DNA of 35,267 nucleotides from Asaia bogorensis (GCA_945897825.1 CAMDGX010000048.1:1-35267); one strand, 5' to 3'; shown: positions 1 to 8,105, counted from the first letter of the stretch. The notes: a model not told the origin generated them from the sequence alone. Numbers and translations: made by a program.

Positions 1-1
1 G

Positions 2-400
2 GTGCGGCCGGCCGCACGCCCGGCGCCGCCGCGGCCGTCGGTGCCGCTGGTGTTGCCGAACTTGCCGGCCACTGAGCAGGCGGCGCCACCGCAGCAGGCG
101 GACGTGCCCGAGGCCGCGCTGCCGGAGCAGCCCGGTTCGCGGGTGGCCGAGCCGGGAGTCGCGCCGGTGCCGAGCCTGGCGGGGCTATCGGCGGCGCGGG
201 TGGAGGCGCTGCTGGGCGCGCCGGCGGAGCGGGCGCCGAGCGGGGTGGGCGAGCGCTGGCGCTACCGCGGGCCGGGCTGCACGGTGGACCTGTTCCTGTT
301 CCCCGGCGTTGGCAGCGGCGGGTTGGTGGTGCTGGACCGGCGGGCCACGGGGGCGGATGAGCAGGCGTGCCTGCGCCGGATGCGCGAGGGGGCGCCGTAG
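2..400 (+). CDS. Small protein with BamE/SmpA-like C-terminal segment (5' end probably outside window)
   Basis: The frame is open from the first bases of the window, so the true start may lie upstream; a GTG at position 2 is the earliest visible candidate. The first 60 or so residues are Pro/Ala-rich and look like a linker. The last 70 hold a compact segment (LSAARVEALLGAPAERAP, then WRYRGPGCTVDLFLFPG) whose pattern resembles the short repeats of SmpA/OmlA/BamE-type envelope proteins: a helix, an LGxP turn, then a W-Y-x strand pair. That likeness is a weak inference from pattern only. The TAG stop is followed one base later by the ATG of the response regulator, so the three genes are almost certainly co-transcribed. 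It could be an envelope component linked to the two-component system downstream. Confidence 0.6.
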   Translation: MRPAARPAPPRPSVPLVLPNLPATEQAAPPQQADVPEAALPEQPGSRVAEPGVAPVPSLAGLSAARVEALLGAPAERAPSGVGERWRYRGPGCTVDLFLFPGVGSGGLVVLDRRATGADEQACLRRMREGAP

Positions 401-401
401 G

Positions 402-1124
402 ATGCCGGCACCCGGGGCGCGGCCGCTGCTGGTGCTGGTGGATGACGACCCGGTGTTCCTGCGCCTGCTGGCCGCGAACCTGGAGGCGGCGGGCTATGCG
501 CCGGTGACGTATTCGGACCCGCAGGCGGGGCTGGCGGCGCTGCGGGCGGACCGGCCGGCGGCGTGCCTGTTCGACTGGGACATGCCGGGGCTGGATGGGC
601 TGGCGCTGCTGCGGGCGCTGCGGGCGGAAGGCGCGCGGTATCCGGTGCTGTTCCTGACCGGACATGCGACGCCAATGTTCGAGGAGGCGGCGCTGGCGGC
701 GGGGGCTGTGGATTTCATCGACAAGTCGCGCGGGCCGGCGATCGTGCTGCAGCGGATCGCGCTGGCGCTGTCGCGCGGGGGGGCGCCAGAGAGGGGGGAG
801 GGGGACGACGTGGCACTTGGCAACCTGGTGCTGCGCGCGGCCAGCAAGCGGGTTCTGTGGCGGGGGCGGGAGGTGGGCCTCAGCCGGGGCGAGTTCGAGA
901 TCGTGGCGCTGCTGGTCCGCCAGGCGGGGCGGGATGTGCCGTACCGGGCGCTCTATGACGCGCTGCATGGCGATGGGTTCGTGGCGGGGCAGGGGGAGGA
1001 GGGCTACCGCGCCAATGTGCGGGCGATGATCAAGCGCATCCGGCGCAAGTTCGCCGAGCTTGACCCGGGGTTCGACGCGCTGGGGACCTATCCCGGCGTC
1101 GGCTATCGCTGGCAGGCCGGCTGA
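402..1124 (+). CDS. OmpR/PhoB-family DNA-binding response regulator
   Basis: A 240-residue response regulator. The receiver domain (about residues 8-120) has the acidic pair D14/D15, phospho-acceptor D58 in FDWDMPGLDG, T87 in LFLTGHA and K109 in DFIDK, the same spacing as CheY. The C-terminal part (about 135-240) is a winged-helix Trans_Reg_C domain ending in a typical YPGVGYRW hairpin, so it should bind DNA when phosphorylated by the kinase encoded next. ATG at 402 was chosen because it lies one base after the upstream stop and directly precedes the receiver domain; the longer frame from 309 would add an unrelated Arg-rich extension. Its stop overlaps the kinase ATG (ATGA-type junction at 1122-1126), implying translational coupling. 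The regulon cannot be read from the sequence. Confidence 0.93.
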   Translation: MPAPGARPLLVLVDDDPVFLRLLAANLEAAGYAPVTYSDPQAGLAALRADRPAACLFDWDMPGLDGLALLRALRAEGARYPVLFLTGHATPMFEEAALAAGAVDFIDKSRGPAIVLQRIALALSRGGAPERGEGDDVALGNLVLRAASKRVLWRGREVGLSRGEFEIVALLVRQAGRDVPYRALYDALHGDGFVAGQGEEGYRANVRAMIKRIRRKFAELDPGFDALGTYPGVGYRWQAG

Positions 1125-2539
1125 TGCGGTGGTGGCGGTCCTTGCGGGTGCAGGTTCTGGCGCTGCTGGCGGTTCTGGTGGCGCTGCCGCTGCTGGTGCT
1201 GGCGGTGCTGGGGGAGGCGGACGACGAACGGCGGGCGCTGCTGCTCGCGGCCGTGTCGGATGCCGGGGCGGCGATCGGCACGGCGTTGGCCACCGAGCTG
1301 GAGACACTGGCGCCGGCGGATATCGAGCTTCTGCCGGCCACGCTGGACCGTTTCGCGGGGCCGCAGCGCAGCATCCGGGTGTTGCTTCGGCCGCAGGGGA
1401 GCGGCGGGGAGGACGGCTTCTTCCTGCTGGCCGCCGCCCCGGCGATTCCGCCCGATTCGGTCGACTCGGAGCGGCGGATGCTGGTGGAGCTGGGGGTGTT
1501 GCCGCAGGTGGCCGACCGGTGCGACGCGCCGCGCGCCGAGCCGCTGTTGCTGGGGGCGGGGCAGGAGGTGCTGAGTGCCGTGGTGACGGTGGCGGGGCAG
1601 GCGGGGTGCTGGGCGGTGGTGATCGGCACCGCGGAGGCCCGGCTGCGTGGGGTGGCGAGCCCCGCGCCGTACTGGCAGCGCCCGGAGGCGCGGGCGGCGC
1701 TGGCGGTCTATGCCCTGGGGGCGGGGTTGGTGGCGCTGATCTTCTCGGGCGTGTGGCGGGCGCTGCGGCGGATGGAGCTGGTGGCGGGCGAGCGGGCCGA
1801 GGGGTTCGCGGCGGCGGCGCGGGTGCCGGAGCTGTCGGGGCTTGCGGCGGCGTTCGACGCGATGGTGCTGCGGCTGCGGCGCAGTGCCGAGATGCTGCGC
1901 CAGGCGGCGGAGGCCAATGCGCATGCGTTCAAGGGGCCGATCGGGACCATCCGCCAGGCGCTGGAGCCGCTGCGCCGGCACGACGACACGGCGCGCTGGC
2001 TGGAGCCGGTGGATGCGGCGCTGGCGCGGCTGGACGGGCTGGTGCGCTCGGCGCGGGTATTGGACAGCGCGGCGGCGGAGTTGCTGGAGCCGGAGTTGGC
2101 GGAGGTCGATCTCTCCACGCTGACGTTGGCGGTGGGCGAGGATTTCGCCGCCAGCCATCCGGGCCGGGTGGAGGGCGAGGTGGCGCCGGGCGTTATGGTG
2201 CGCGCGCAGGTGGAGGCGCTGGAGACGGTGCTGGAGAACCTGATCGAGAACGCGCTGGGATTTTCGCCGCCGGGGCGGGCAGTGCGCGTGGTGCTTCGGC
2301 GGGACGGGGCGGAGGCGGTGCTGACCGTCCAGGATGACGGGCCGGGCGTGGCGCCGGAGCGGTTGGGGCACATCTTCGAGCGCTACTACAGCCATCGGCC
2401 GGGGCAGGCGCCGGGGGCGCATTTCGGCATCGGGCTGTGGCTGGTGCGCCAGCATGTGTTGCTGCTGGGCGGACGGGTGACGGCGGCGAACCGGGCGCAG
2501 GGCGGGTTGGCGGTGGAGGTGCGGCTACCGGTGGCTTGA
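1124..2539 (+). CDS. Membrane sensor histidine kinase
   Basis: A 471-residue sensor kinase paired with the preceding regulator. A membrane segment near residues 9-30 and another near 190-212 bracket a periplasmic domain of about 160 residues with two cysteines (C133, C162). A HAMP-like linker follows. The phospho-acceptor is H267 in NAHAFKGPIGTIRQ. The ATPase domain shows the N box (ENLIENA, 371-377), G1 (DDGPGVA, 404-410), an F-box-like IFERYY and G2 (GIGLWL, 435-440). The residue after H267 is Ala rather than the usual Glu/Asp, reminiscent of PhoQ-type H-S/A-x-K boxes. The 3' end overlaps the convergent methyltransferase gene by 15 nt. The ligand is unknown. Confidence 0.92.
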   Translation: MRWWRSLRVQVLALLAVLVALPLLVLAVLGEADDERRALLLAAVSDAGAAIGTALATELETLAPADIELLPATLDRFAGPQRSIRVLLRPQGSGGEDGFFLLAAAPAIPPDSVDSERRMLVELGVLPQVADRCDAPRAEPLLLGAGQEVLSAVVTVAGQAGCWAVVIGTAEARLRGVASPAPYWQRPEARAALAVYALGAGLVALIFSGVWRALRRMELVAGERAEGFAAAARVPELSGLAAAFDAMVLRLRRSAEMLRQAAEANAHAFKGPIGTIRQALEPLRRHDDTARWLEPVDAALARLDGLVRSARVLDSAAAELLEPELAEVDLSTLTLAVGEDFAASHPGRVEGEVAPGVMVRAQVEALETVLENLIENALGFSPPGRAVRVVLRRDGAEAVLTVQDDGPGVAPERLGHIFERYYSHRPGQAPGAHFGIGLWLVRQHVLLLGGRVTAANRAQGGLAVEVRLPVA

Positions 2540-3409
2540 TCGGGCGCCTGTGGCGGCCTCAAACAGCCAGACGCGGGCGGGCAGGGTGGTCCAGCCGTCC
2601 TGGATCAGCGGGGTGATGGCCTGCTCGATGGCGGCGGTGGCGCGGGCGCGCTCGTCTGCGGGGCGTTCGCGCAGGATGCGGCCGACCTGGCCCATGTCGG
2701 CGAGGCCGGCGGCGGTGCGGGCGGGGTCGTCGCCGGGGTAGCGCATGGTGAAGTCGAAGGCGCGCTGGCGGACGGGGCCGTAGCCGGCGTCGTGCAGGAT
2801 GCGGCGGACGCGGGCGGCGTCGCCGAAGGCGAACTGGCCGGGCTCGTCGGGGTCGGCCGGCGGCGGCGGGGGGATGACGGCGAGGGCCGCCTGGAGCGGC
2901 AGGTTGATCCAGGGGTTGTCGTCGAGCGCCGCCCAGGCGGCGAAGGCGAAGCGGCCGCCCGGGGCCAGCGCGCGGCGCAGGTTGGCGAAGGCGGCCACCG
3001 GGTCGCCGAAGAACATCACGCCGAAGCGGGAGAACAGCAGGTCGGCGCGGCGGCCTTCGAGCGTCCAGGTCAGCGCGTCGGCCAGCTCGAGGCGGGCGTT
3101 CGGGGTTTCGGCGAGGCGGGCGCGGGCGGCTTCCAGGATCACGGCGGAGACGTCGAGCCCGATCACCTCGCCGGTTGGCCCAACTTCGTGGGCGAGGCGC
3201 AGGGTGGTGCCGCCGGCGCCACAGCCGACATCGACGATGCGCCCGCCCGGCGGCGGGGCGGCCCAGGCGACGAGCGCCTCCAGCACCGGGGCGAGGCCAC
3301 GTTCGGTGCGCGCCTCGTTGGCGGCCCATTGCGCGCCGGTGGGGCCGTTCCAAGCCTCGACCTGGCGGGCGTGGCGGTCGGCCTGGGGGGTGGCTTGGGT
3401 GCTGGTCAT
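2525..3409 (-). CDS. Class I SAM-dependent methyltransferase
   Basis: A 294-residue Rossmann-fold methyltransferase. Motif I is VDVGCGAGG (59-67), followed by the acidic SAM-ribose strand VIGLDVS (82-88) and a motif IV-like FSRFGVMFFGDP, as in the UbiE/Methyltransf_11/25 groups. The N-terminal WNGPTGAQWAA segment is common in small-molecule methyltransferases of this type. The substrate cannot be assigned. The start at 3409 is preferred; an in-frame ATG at 3445 has a GGAGAGG stretch so close to it that it may not serve as its ribosome site, so the N terminus is uncertain by 12 residues. It is divergent from the Hint gene and convergent with the kinase, so it is probably transcribed alone. Confidence 0.85.
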   Translation of the reverse strand: MTSTQATPQADRHARQVEAWNGPTGAQWAANEARTERGLAPVLEALVAWAAPPPGGRIVDVGCGAGGTTLRLAHEVGPTGEVIGLDVSAVILEAARARLAETPNARLELADALTWTLEGRRADLLFSRFGVMFFGDPVAAFANLRRALAPGGRFAFAAWAALDDNPWINLPLQAALAVIPPPPPADPDEPGQFAFGDAARVRRILHDAGYGPVRQRAFDFTMRYPGDDPARTAAGLADMGQVGRILRERPADERARATAAIEQAITPLIQDGWTTLPARVWLFEAATGARSSHR

Positions 3410-3479
3410 GGCGGGAGCGTGCCACGGGCGGGCGCGGTGTTCCATCCTCTCCGGCGTGGGGAGCATGGCCGGGGCCGGA

Positions 3480-3493
3480 TTGACCTGCGTCAA
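3480..3493. promoter_or_regulatory. FNR/Dnr/FixK-like palindromic operator
   Basis: TTGACCTGCGTCAA is a TTGA-N6-TCAA palindrome matching the core consensus bound by FNR/FixK/Dnr-class CRP-family regulators. It lies in the 156-bp divergent gap, 73 bp before the Hint gene ATG, in a locally AT-richer stretch. TACAAT (3506-3511) and TAGCAT (3515-3520) downstream are possible -10 elements. With the second, the operator would be centred near -41, the class II activator position. Binding is inferred from motif match only. Confidence 0.5.
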
Positions 3494-3565
3494 GGTATTT
3501 TCGCATACAATTTGTAGCATTTCGGCGTGGTCGCGCAGTTCGCGTGACCGGACCGGAGGCACAAA

Positions 3566-5464
3566 ATGGCAATTCTTTTCTGGAACGTCTTCACCGGAAA
3601 GTGGAACGAAGACGCGAACTGGCTGGGGGAAGTGGCGCCCGCCGGCGGTGATACAGGGGTGATCGGCCACGGCATCTTGACCAACAGCACGGTGGACTTC
3701 ACCGGCCTGACGATCACCGGGCAGACGATCGACGTGGTCGCCGCCAACCAGCTGGTGTTCAACGGCACCACGCTGGCCGCCTCGACGACGCTGAACAGCA
3801 CCGATGCGGACGGGCTGATGATCTCGGTGGCCACCGTCGTGACGATGAACGGCCCGGTGACGCTGGAGGGGGACAACAGTTTCTACCTGATTCCCGACAC
3901 GACCGCGGTGCTGATCAACGCGGGGACGATGAAGGTCGCCGGCGCGGTGGTGGTGATGGGGGCGGGCACGCTGGTGAACAGCGGCACGATCGAGGTTGCC
4001 CCGCCGGCCGACGCGCCGACGGTGATCGCGGACCTGCATGTGCCGAGCTTCGGGATTGTTACCCAGAACGATGGGCTGATCACGCTGACCGGCGCGCCGT
4101 CGCAGCCGGTTTCGAACACCAGGGCCGTCTTCGAGAACGTGACCGGGGCGGGCACTGTCCGCGCCGCCAATGCCGAGGTGACGTTCCTCGGCAGTGTTGC
4201 GGGTGGGACATTCGAATTCGCCGATGCGGCGGCGGTGCTGCGGCTGAACTCGCCCGGGGAGTTCGACGCCGCGATCAAGGGGTTCGTGCTCGGCAATACC
4301 ATCAGCCTCGGGTCTCTCACGGCGGATTCGGTGGACTACATCGCCGATCCCGGCGGCGAGTCGGGCATCCTGCGGGTGTACAACGGCGGGTCCCCGGTGG
4401 CCGCGCTGTCGTTTGTCGGGACCTACGACACGAGCGCCTTCTCGCTGGGCGATGTCGGCGGCGAGATCAGCCTTTCCACCAGCGTGCCGTGCTTCGCCGC
4501 GGGCACGATGCTGCGCACGGCGCGTGGGGAGGTGGCGGTGGAGGACATCGCGGTGGGTGATGTGATGCCGACCAAGCTGGGCGGCGCGTCGGCCAAGGTG
4601 GTGTGGACCGGCTGGCGCAAGGTGCAGTGTCGGCGGCACAAGCGCCCGCAGGACGTGATGCCGGTGCGGGTGCGGCGCGGGGCGGTGGCGCCGGGGGCGC
4701 CGAAGCGCGATGTGCTGCTCTCGCCCGACCATGCGCTTTGGATCGATGGCGTGCTGGTGCCGGTGCGCTACCTGGTGAACGGAGCGACGATCCTGCGCCA
4801 CGAGGTCGAGACCGTCACCTACTGGCATGTGGAACTGGAGCGCCACGACGTGATCGAGGCGGGCGGGCTGGCGGTGGAGAGCTACCTCGACACCGGCAAC
4901 CGCGCCAGCTTCAGCAACGGTCCGCAGCCGCGCACGCTGCATGCCGATTTCGGCCGCGCCGTTTGGGCGACCGACGGTTGCGCGAAGCTGCATGTGGACG
5001 GGCCGCTGGTGGCGCAGGCGCGGGCGCGGTTGTTGGCGCGGGCGCGGGAGATCGGGTTCGCCACGAGCCGGGCCGGCGATGTGCGGGTGAGCGTGGACGG
5101 GCGGGTGGTCGAGCCGCTGGTGGACGGGGCGTTCTGGCTGGTGGCGCTGCCGCGCGGGGCGAAGCGGCTGCGGCTGCGCTCGGCGTCGGGCGTGCCGGAG
5201 GCGATGGCGGAGCGCGGCGGCGACTCGCGGCGTCTCGGCGTGGCGATCGCGGCGCCTGCCTGGGACGGTGCGGCGGCCGGGCTCGACGATTCGCGGTTCC
5301 TGGCCGGCTGGCACGCGCCCGAGGAGGAATGGCGCTGGACCGACGGCGATGCCGAGCTGGACGTGACCGGGCTGGCCGATGTCGGGTTCACGCTGGTGCG
5401 GATGGCGGAGCACTGGGTGCGGCCGGCGCGCAGCGAGACGAGACGGAAGAACGTTCTTTTTTGA
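3566..5464 (+). CDS. Hint_2-domain protein with N-terminal beta-repeat (adhesin-like) region
   Basis: A 632-residue protein. Residues 1-300 begin with a W-x-x-x-x-G-x-W-x-x-x-x-NW pattern and then run as short Gly/Thr/Val-rich strands (LVNSGTIEV, AGTMKVAGAV) typical of parallel beta-helix surface proteins. At C309 a Hint domain starts (VPCFAAGTMLRTARGEVAVEDIAVGD), continuing through LLSPDHALWIDG (H389) and YWHVELERHDVIEAGG (H421, H427) to ESYLDTGNR near 447. No C-terminal His-Asn splicing pair is evident, so it should be a Hint_2 autoprocessing-like module rather than an intein. The remaining 170 residues are an unrecognised C-terminal domain. GGAGG eight bases before the ATG supports the start. 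No classical signal peptide is seen. The final codons and the stop lie inside the inverted repeat at 5453-5568. Confidence 0.85.
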   Translation: MAILFWNVFTGKWNEDANWLGEVAPAGGDTGVIGHGILTNSTVDFTGLTITGQTIDVVAANQLVFNGTTLAASTTLNSTDADGLMISVATVVTMNGPVTLEGDNSFYLIPDTTAVLINAGTMKVAGAVVVMGAGTLVNSGTIEVAPPADAPTVIADLHVPSFGIVTQNDGLITLTGAPSQPVSNTRAVFENVTGAGTVRAANAEVTFLGSVAGGTFEFADAAAVLRLNSPGEFDAAIKGFVLGNTISLGSLTADSVDYIADPGGESGILRVYNGGSPVAALSFVGTYDTSAFSLGDVGGEISLSTSVPCFAAGTMLRTARGEVAVEDIAVGDVMPTKLGGASAKVVWTGWRKVQCRRHKRPQDVMPVRVRRGAVAPGAPKRDVLLSPDHALWIDGVLVPVRYLVNGATILRHEVETVTYWHVELERHDVIEAGGLAVESYLDTGNRASFSNGPQPRTLHADFGRAVWATDGCAKLHVDGPLVAQARARLLARAREIGFATSRAGDVRVSVDGRVVEPLVDGAFWLVALPRGAKRLRLRSASGVPEAMAERGGDSRRLGVAIAAPAWDGAAAGLDDSRFLAGWHAPEEEWRWTDGDAELDVTGLADVGFTLVRMAEHWVRPARSETRRKNVLF

Positions 5465-5568
5465 AAAAAAGAACCAAAAAACTTTTCATCCATTGCACCG
5501 TGTCGGATCGCTCGGGCACGGTGCAATGGATAAAAGTCTTTTTGCTTCTTTTTCTTCAGAAAAAGAAG
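5453..5568. repeat. Long AT-rich inverted repeat, copy 1 (bidirectional terminator-like)
   Basis: Two AT-rich hairpins flank a large inverted repeat. The left hairpin is about 5453-5474 (GTTCTTTTT paired with AAAAAGAAC). The arms 5471-5502 and 5517-5548 match over roughly 32 nt with one substitution and small indels; their inner 12-14 bp (TCCATTGCACCGTG) are perfect, around a 14-nt loop. The right hairpin is CTTCTTTTTC / GAAAAAGAAG with loop TTCA (5545-5568). It fills the gap between the convergent Hint and acyl-CoA ligase genes, so it can terminate transcription from both sides. A second copy of the same design is at 22145-22263. Confidence 0.85.
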
Positions 5569-5575
5569 GACTTCC

Positions 5576-7204
5576 TTACAGCGCCGCCGCCCGCTCGCGC
5601 AGGACGTATTTCTGCATCTTGCCGGTGCTGGTTTTCGGCAGCGGGCCGAACACGACGGTCTTGGGCACCTTGAAGCGGGCCATGTTGTCGCGGCAGAAGG
5701 CGATCAGCTCTTCGGGCGTGGCCGCCGCGCCCTCCTTTAGGGTGACGAAGGCACAGGGGGTTTCGCCCCAGGTCGCATCGGGGCGGCCGACCACGGCGGC
5801 TTCCAGGATGGCGGGGTGTTTGTAGAGGACGTCCTCGACCTCGATGGTGGAGATGTTCTCGCCACCGGAGATGATGATGTCCTTGCTGCGGTCCTTCAGC
5901 TCGATGTAGCCGTCGGGGTGCCAGACGCCGAGGTCGCCGGTGTGGAACCAGCCGCCTTCGAAGGCTTCGGCGGTGGCCTTGGGGTTCTTAAGGTAGCCCT
6001 TCATCACCGGATTGCCGCGCATGAACACCTCGCCCATCGTCGTGCCGTCCTTCGGCATGGGCTTGAGATTGCGGGCATCGGCGACCATCAGGCCTTCGAG
6101 CGAATGGTAGCGGACGCCCTGGCGGGCCTTGATGCGGGCCTGGTCGGCCTCGGGCAGGGCGTTCCATTCCTCCTGCCAGGCGCAGACGGTGACGGGGCCG
6201 TAGACCTCGGTCAGGCCGTAGACATGGGTGATGTGGAAGCCGCGGCGCTCGATGCCGGCGATGACGGCGGCGGGCGGGGGGGCGCCGGCGGTCATGAATT
6301 CGACAGTCTTGCCGTGGAAATCCGGGAAGTCGGCGTCCGGCACGTTGATCAGCATGTTGGCGATGATCGGCGCGCCGCACATGTGGGTGACGCCGTGGCT
6401 GGTGATCGCCTTCAGCACGGCGGCGGGCTCGACGCGGCGCAGGCAGACATTGGTGCCGGCGACGGCGGCCATGGTCCAGGGGAAGCACCAGCCGTTGCAG
6501 TGGAACATCGGCAGGGTCCAGAGATAGACCGGGTGCGGCGCCATGCCCCAGGTGAGGACGTTCGAGGTGGCGTTCAGGTAGGCGCCGCGGTGGTGATAGA
6601 CGACGCCCTTGGGGTTGCCGGTGGTGCCGCTGGTGTAGTTCAGCGCGATGGCATCCCATTCGTCTTCCGGCAGTTCGATCGGGTAGTCGGGGTCGCCTGA
6701 TGCAAGCAACGCCTCGTAGTCGGTTGATCCCAGGGTTTTTCCGGGTGGGGCGAGGTCGTCGATCACGTCGATGACGATGGGGCGCTTGTCCGCCGGGATC
6801 TGCGCCAGCGCGGCCTCGATGGTGGCGCTGAACTCGCGGTCGGTCAGCAGCACGCGGGCCTCGCCGTGCTGCAGGATGAAGGCGATGGTGGCGGCGTCGA
6901 GGCGGATGTTCAGCGCGTTGAGCACGCCGCCGGTCATCGGCACGCCGAAATGCGCTTCGAACATCTCCGGGATGTTGGGCAGCATGGCGGCCACCGTGTC
7001 GCCCTTGCCGATGCCGAGCCGGGCGAGCGCACTGGCCAGGCGACGGCAACGGTCACCCACCTCGCTCCAGGTGATGCGCCGGGTGCCGTGGATCGTGGCG
7101 AGGCGGTTGGGGTGGACGGCGGCGGTGCGGGCCAGGAAGCTCAGCGGCGAGAGGGCGGCGAAGTTGGCCTTGTTCCTGGGCAGGTCGTAGTCGCTGGCGG
7201 CCAT
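5576..7204 (-). CDS. AMP-forming acyl-CoA synthetase (fatty-acid--CoA ligase family)
   Basis: A 542-residue ANL-superfamily ligase that should activate a carboxylic acid to its acyl-AMP and then the CoA thioester in the cytoplasm. Signatures are the phosphate loop YTSGTTGNPKGV (190-201), the YGLTEVYGP A5 motif, GWFHTGDLG (A7), the hinge region DRSKDIIISGGENIS and the adenylation lysine K529 in STGKMQKYVLRER. The whole protein resembles the group annotated as medium/long-chain acyl-CoA synthetases or DmdB-like methylmercaptopropionate ligases; the chain length or substrate cannot be fixed from sequence alone. The ATG at 7204 is the natural family start. The methyltransferase gene upstream on the same strand ends 37 nt before it, so the two may be co-transcribed. 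The stop sits just beyond the inverted repeat. Confidence 0.9.
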   Translation of the reverse strand: MAASDYDLPRNKANFAALSPLSFLARTAAVHPNRLATIHGTRRITWSEVGDRCRRLASALARLGIGKGDTVAAMLPNIPEMFEAHFGVPMTGGVLNALNIRLDAATIAFILQHGEARVLLTDREFSATIEAALAQIPADKRPIVIDVIDDLAPPGKTLGSTDYEALLASGDPDYPIELPEDEWDAIALNYTSGTTGNPKGVVYHHRGAYLNATSNVLTWGMAPHPVYLWTLPMFHCNGWCFPWTMAAVAGTNVCLRRVEPAAVLKAITSHGVTHMCGAPIIANMLINVPDADFPDFHGKTVEFMTAGAPPPAAVIAGIERRGFHITHVYGLTEVYGPVTVCAWQEEWNALPEADQARIKARQGVRYHSLEGLMVADARNLKPMPKDGTTMGEVFMRGNPVMKGYLKNPKATAEAFEGGWFHTGDLGVWHPDGYIELKDRSKDIIISGGENISTIEVEDVLYKHPAILEAAVVGRPDATWGETPCAFVTLKEGAAATPEELIAFCRDNMARFKVPKTVVFGPLPKTSTGKMQKYVLRERAAAL

Positions 7205-7241
7205 GGCGTTTCATCCCGTTGGCGGCCGATGGGTCGACCGT

Positions 7242-7874
7242 TCATGCGGGAAGGTAGCGCCAGACCGAGGCGGGGGGGAAGTTCAGCGGCGTCCAGGCCT
7301 CGCGGCGGGCGGAGAGGCCGTGTGCGCGCCAGGGCAAGGGGGAGGTGATGCAGTAGCTGTAGTGGAGGAAGCCCCGGCCGGGCGCCACCGCCTCGATCGC
7401 GTCGATGAAGCGGCGCTGGTCGGGGCGGGCGAGCAGCACCAGCGGCACGCCGCAGATCACGGTGCCGATCTGGCCGTGCCAGTGGCGCGGCAGCAGGCTC
7501 GGCAGGTAGCGCGCATCGCCCGTTACCACCGTGGCCCCCGGCAGCGCGCGGCGCAGGTGGTCCGCCATTTCCGGGACGATCTCCACCACGACGAGGCGAT
7601 GCGGCGGCAGGCCGGCGGCCAGCAGGGCGCGCGAGACGACGCCGGTGCCGGCGCCCAGCTCCAGCACGGCCTGGTCGCCATCCCAGCGGGATTGCTCGAC
7701 GATGCGGCGGCACAGGGCGGGGGAGGAGGGCACCACCGAGCCCATCTGCAGCGGGTTCGCCAGCCAGCGGCGGAAGAACAGGGCGGCCCCGCCAGAGGCG
7801 CCCCGTCCTGGTGTGGCGCCGGATTTCGTGGCCTTGGCCGCATGGTGCATGATGCCTTGGTCGCGCTCGCTCAT
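7242..7874 (-). CDS. PmtA-like (phospholipid N-methyltransferase/rRNA dimethylase-type) SAM methyltransferase
   Basis: A 210-residue protein with the layout of the COG3963 phospholipid N-methyltransferase group: FFRRWLANPLQMGSVVPSSP (residues 33-52), then the SAM motif VLELGAGTGVVSRALL (70-85), the acidic strand LVVVEIVPEM, TGDAR (118-122) and ICGVPLVLL in the motif IV position. Family members methylate phosphatidylethanolamine at the membrane; the related KsgA group methylates rRNA. The GxPL motif IV fits the PmtA side better, but the substrate is inferred. An AGGG a few bases upstream supports the ATG at 7874; a longer frame upstream has non-coding character. It lies 37 nt from the acyl-CoA ligase and is divergent from pleD. 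Confidence 0.72.
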   Translation of the reverse strand: MSERDQGIMHHAAKATKSGATPGRGASGGAALFFRRWLANPLQMGSVVPSSPALCRRIVEQSRWDGDQAVLELGAGTGVVSRALLAAGLPPHRLVVVEIVPEMADHLRRALPGATVVTGDARYLPSLLPRHWHGQIGTVICGVPLVLLARPDQRRFIDAIEAVAPGRGFLHYSYCITSPLPWRAHGLSARREAWTPLNFPPASVWRYLPA

Positions 7875-7962
7875 GACCCTGCATAAGGCGCGGCCAGCCC
7901 GGGAGTTCCCGCCATCCATGCCGCGGCGGCAATCGTTCGGGACGGACACGAACCGACACAAT

Positions 7963-7991
7963 TTGGCGCGCGGCGCACACCGCGTTATCGT
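7963..7991 (+). promoter_or_regulatory. Candidate sigma-70-type promoter for pleD
   Basis: TTGGCG (7963-7968) and TATCGT (7986-7991) are separated by 17 bp in the 231-bp gap between the divergent methyltransferase and pleD genes. Each hexamer matches consensus at four of six positions. Nothing else (no divK, no RNA gene) was recognised in this gap. Confidence 0.28.
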
Positions 7992-8105
7992 ATTCGTCAA
8001 CTTCTGCCTGACATCATCCGCCCCCGACGCGCCCGGCCCGGGCAACGTGGCGAAGGGCTCCCGAATTCCAGCAAAGGATGCACCGAACCGGATGAGGCAG
8101 GCTGG

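Noticed and set aside
2525-5413. 962-codon minus-strand open frame covering the Hint gene
   Set aside because: It is the methyltransferase frame read on through the gap and antisense to the Hint gene. The Arg/His/Pro-rich translation is typical of a GC-rich shadow frame; real domains occur only in the last 294 codons.
5449-5456. GAACGTTC as a LexA half-site pair
   Set aside because: It is a simple palindrome at the edge of the inverted repeat without the N7 spacing of alphaproteobacterial LexA boxes.
7875-8105. Possible small gene or divK remnant upstream of pleD
   Set aside because: No receiver motif in any frame and no supported short coding region; only a weak promoter candidate was seen.
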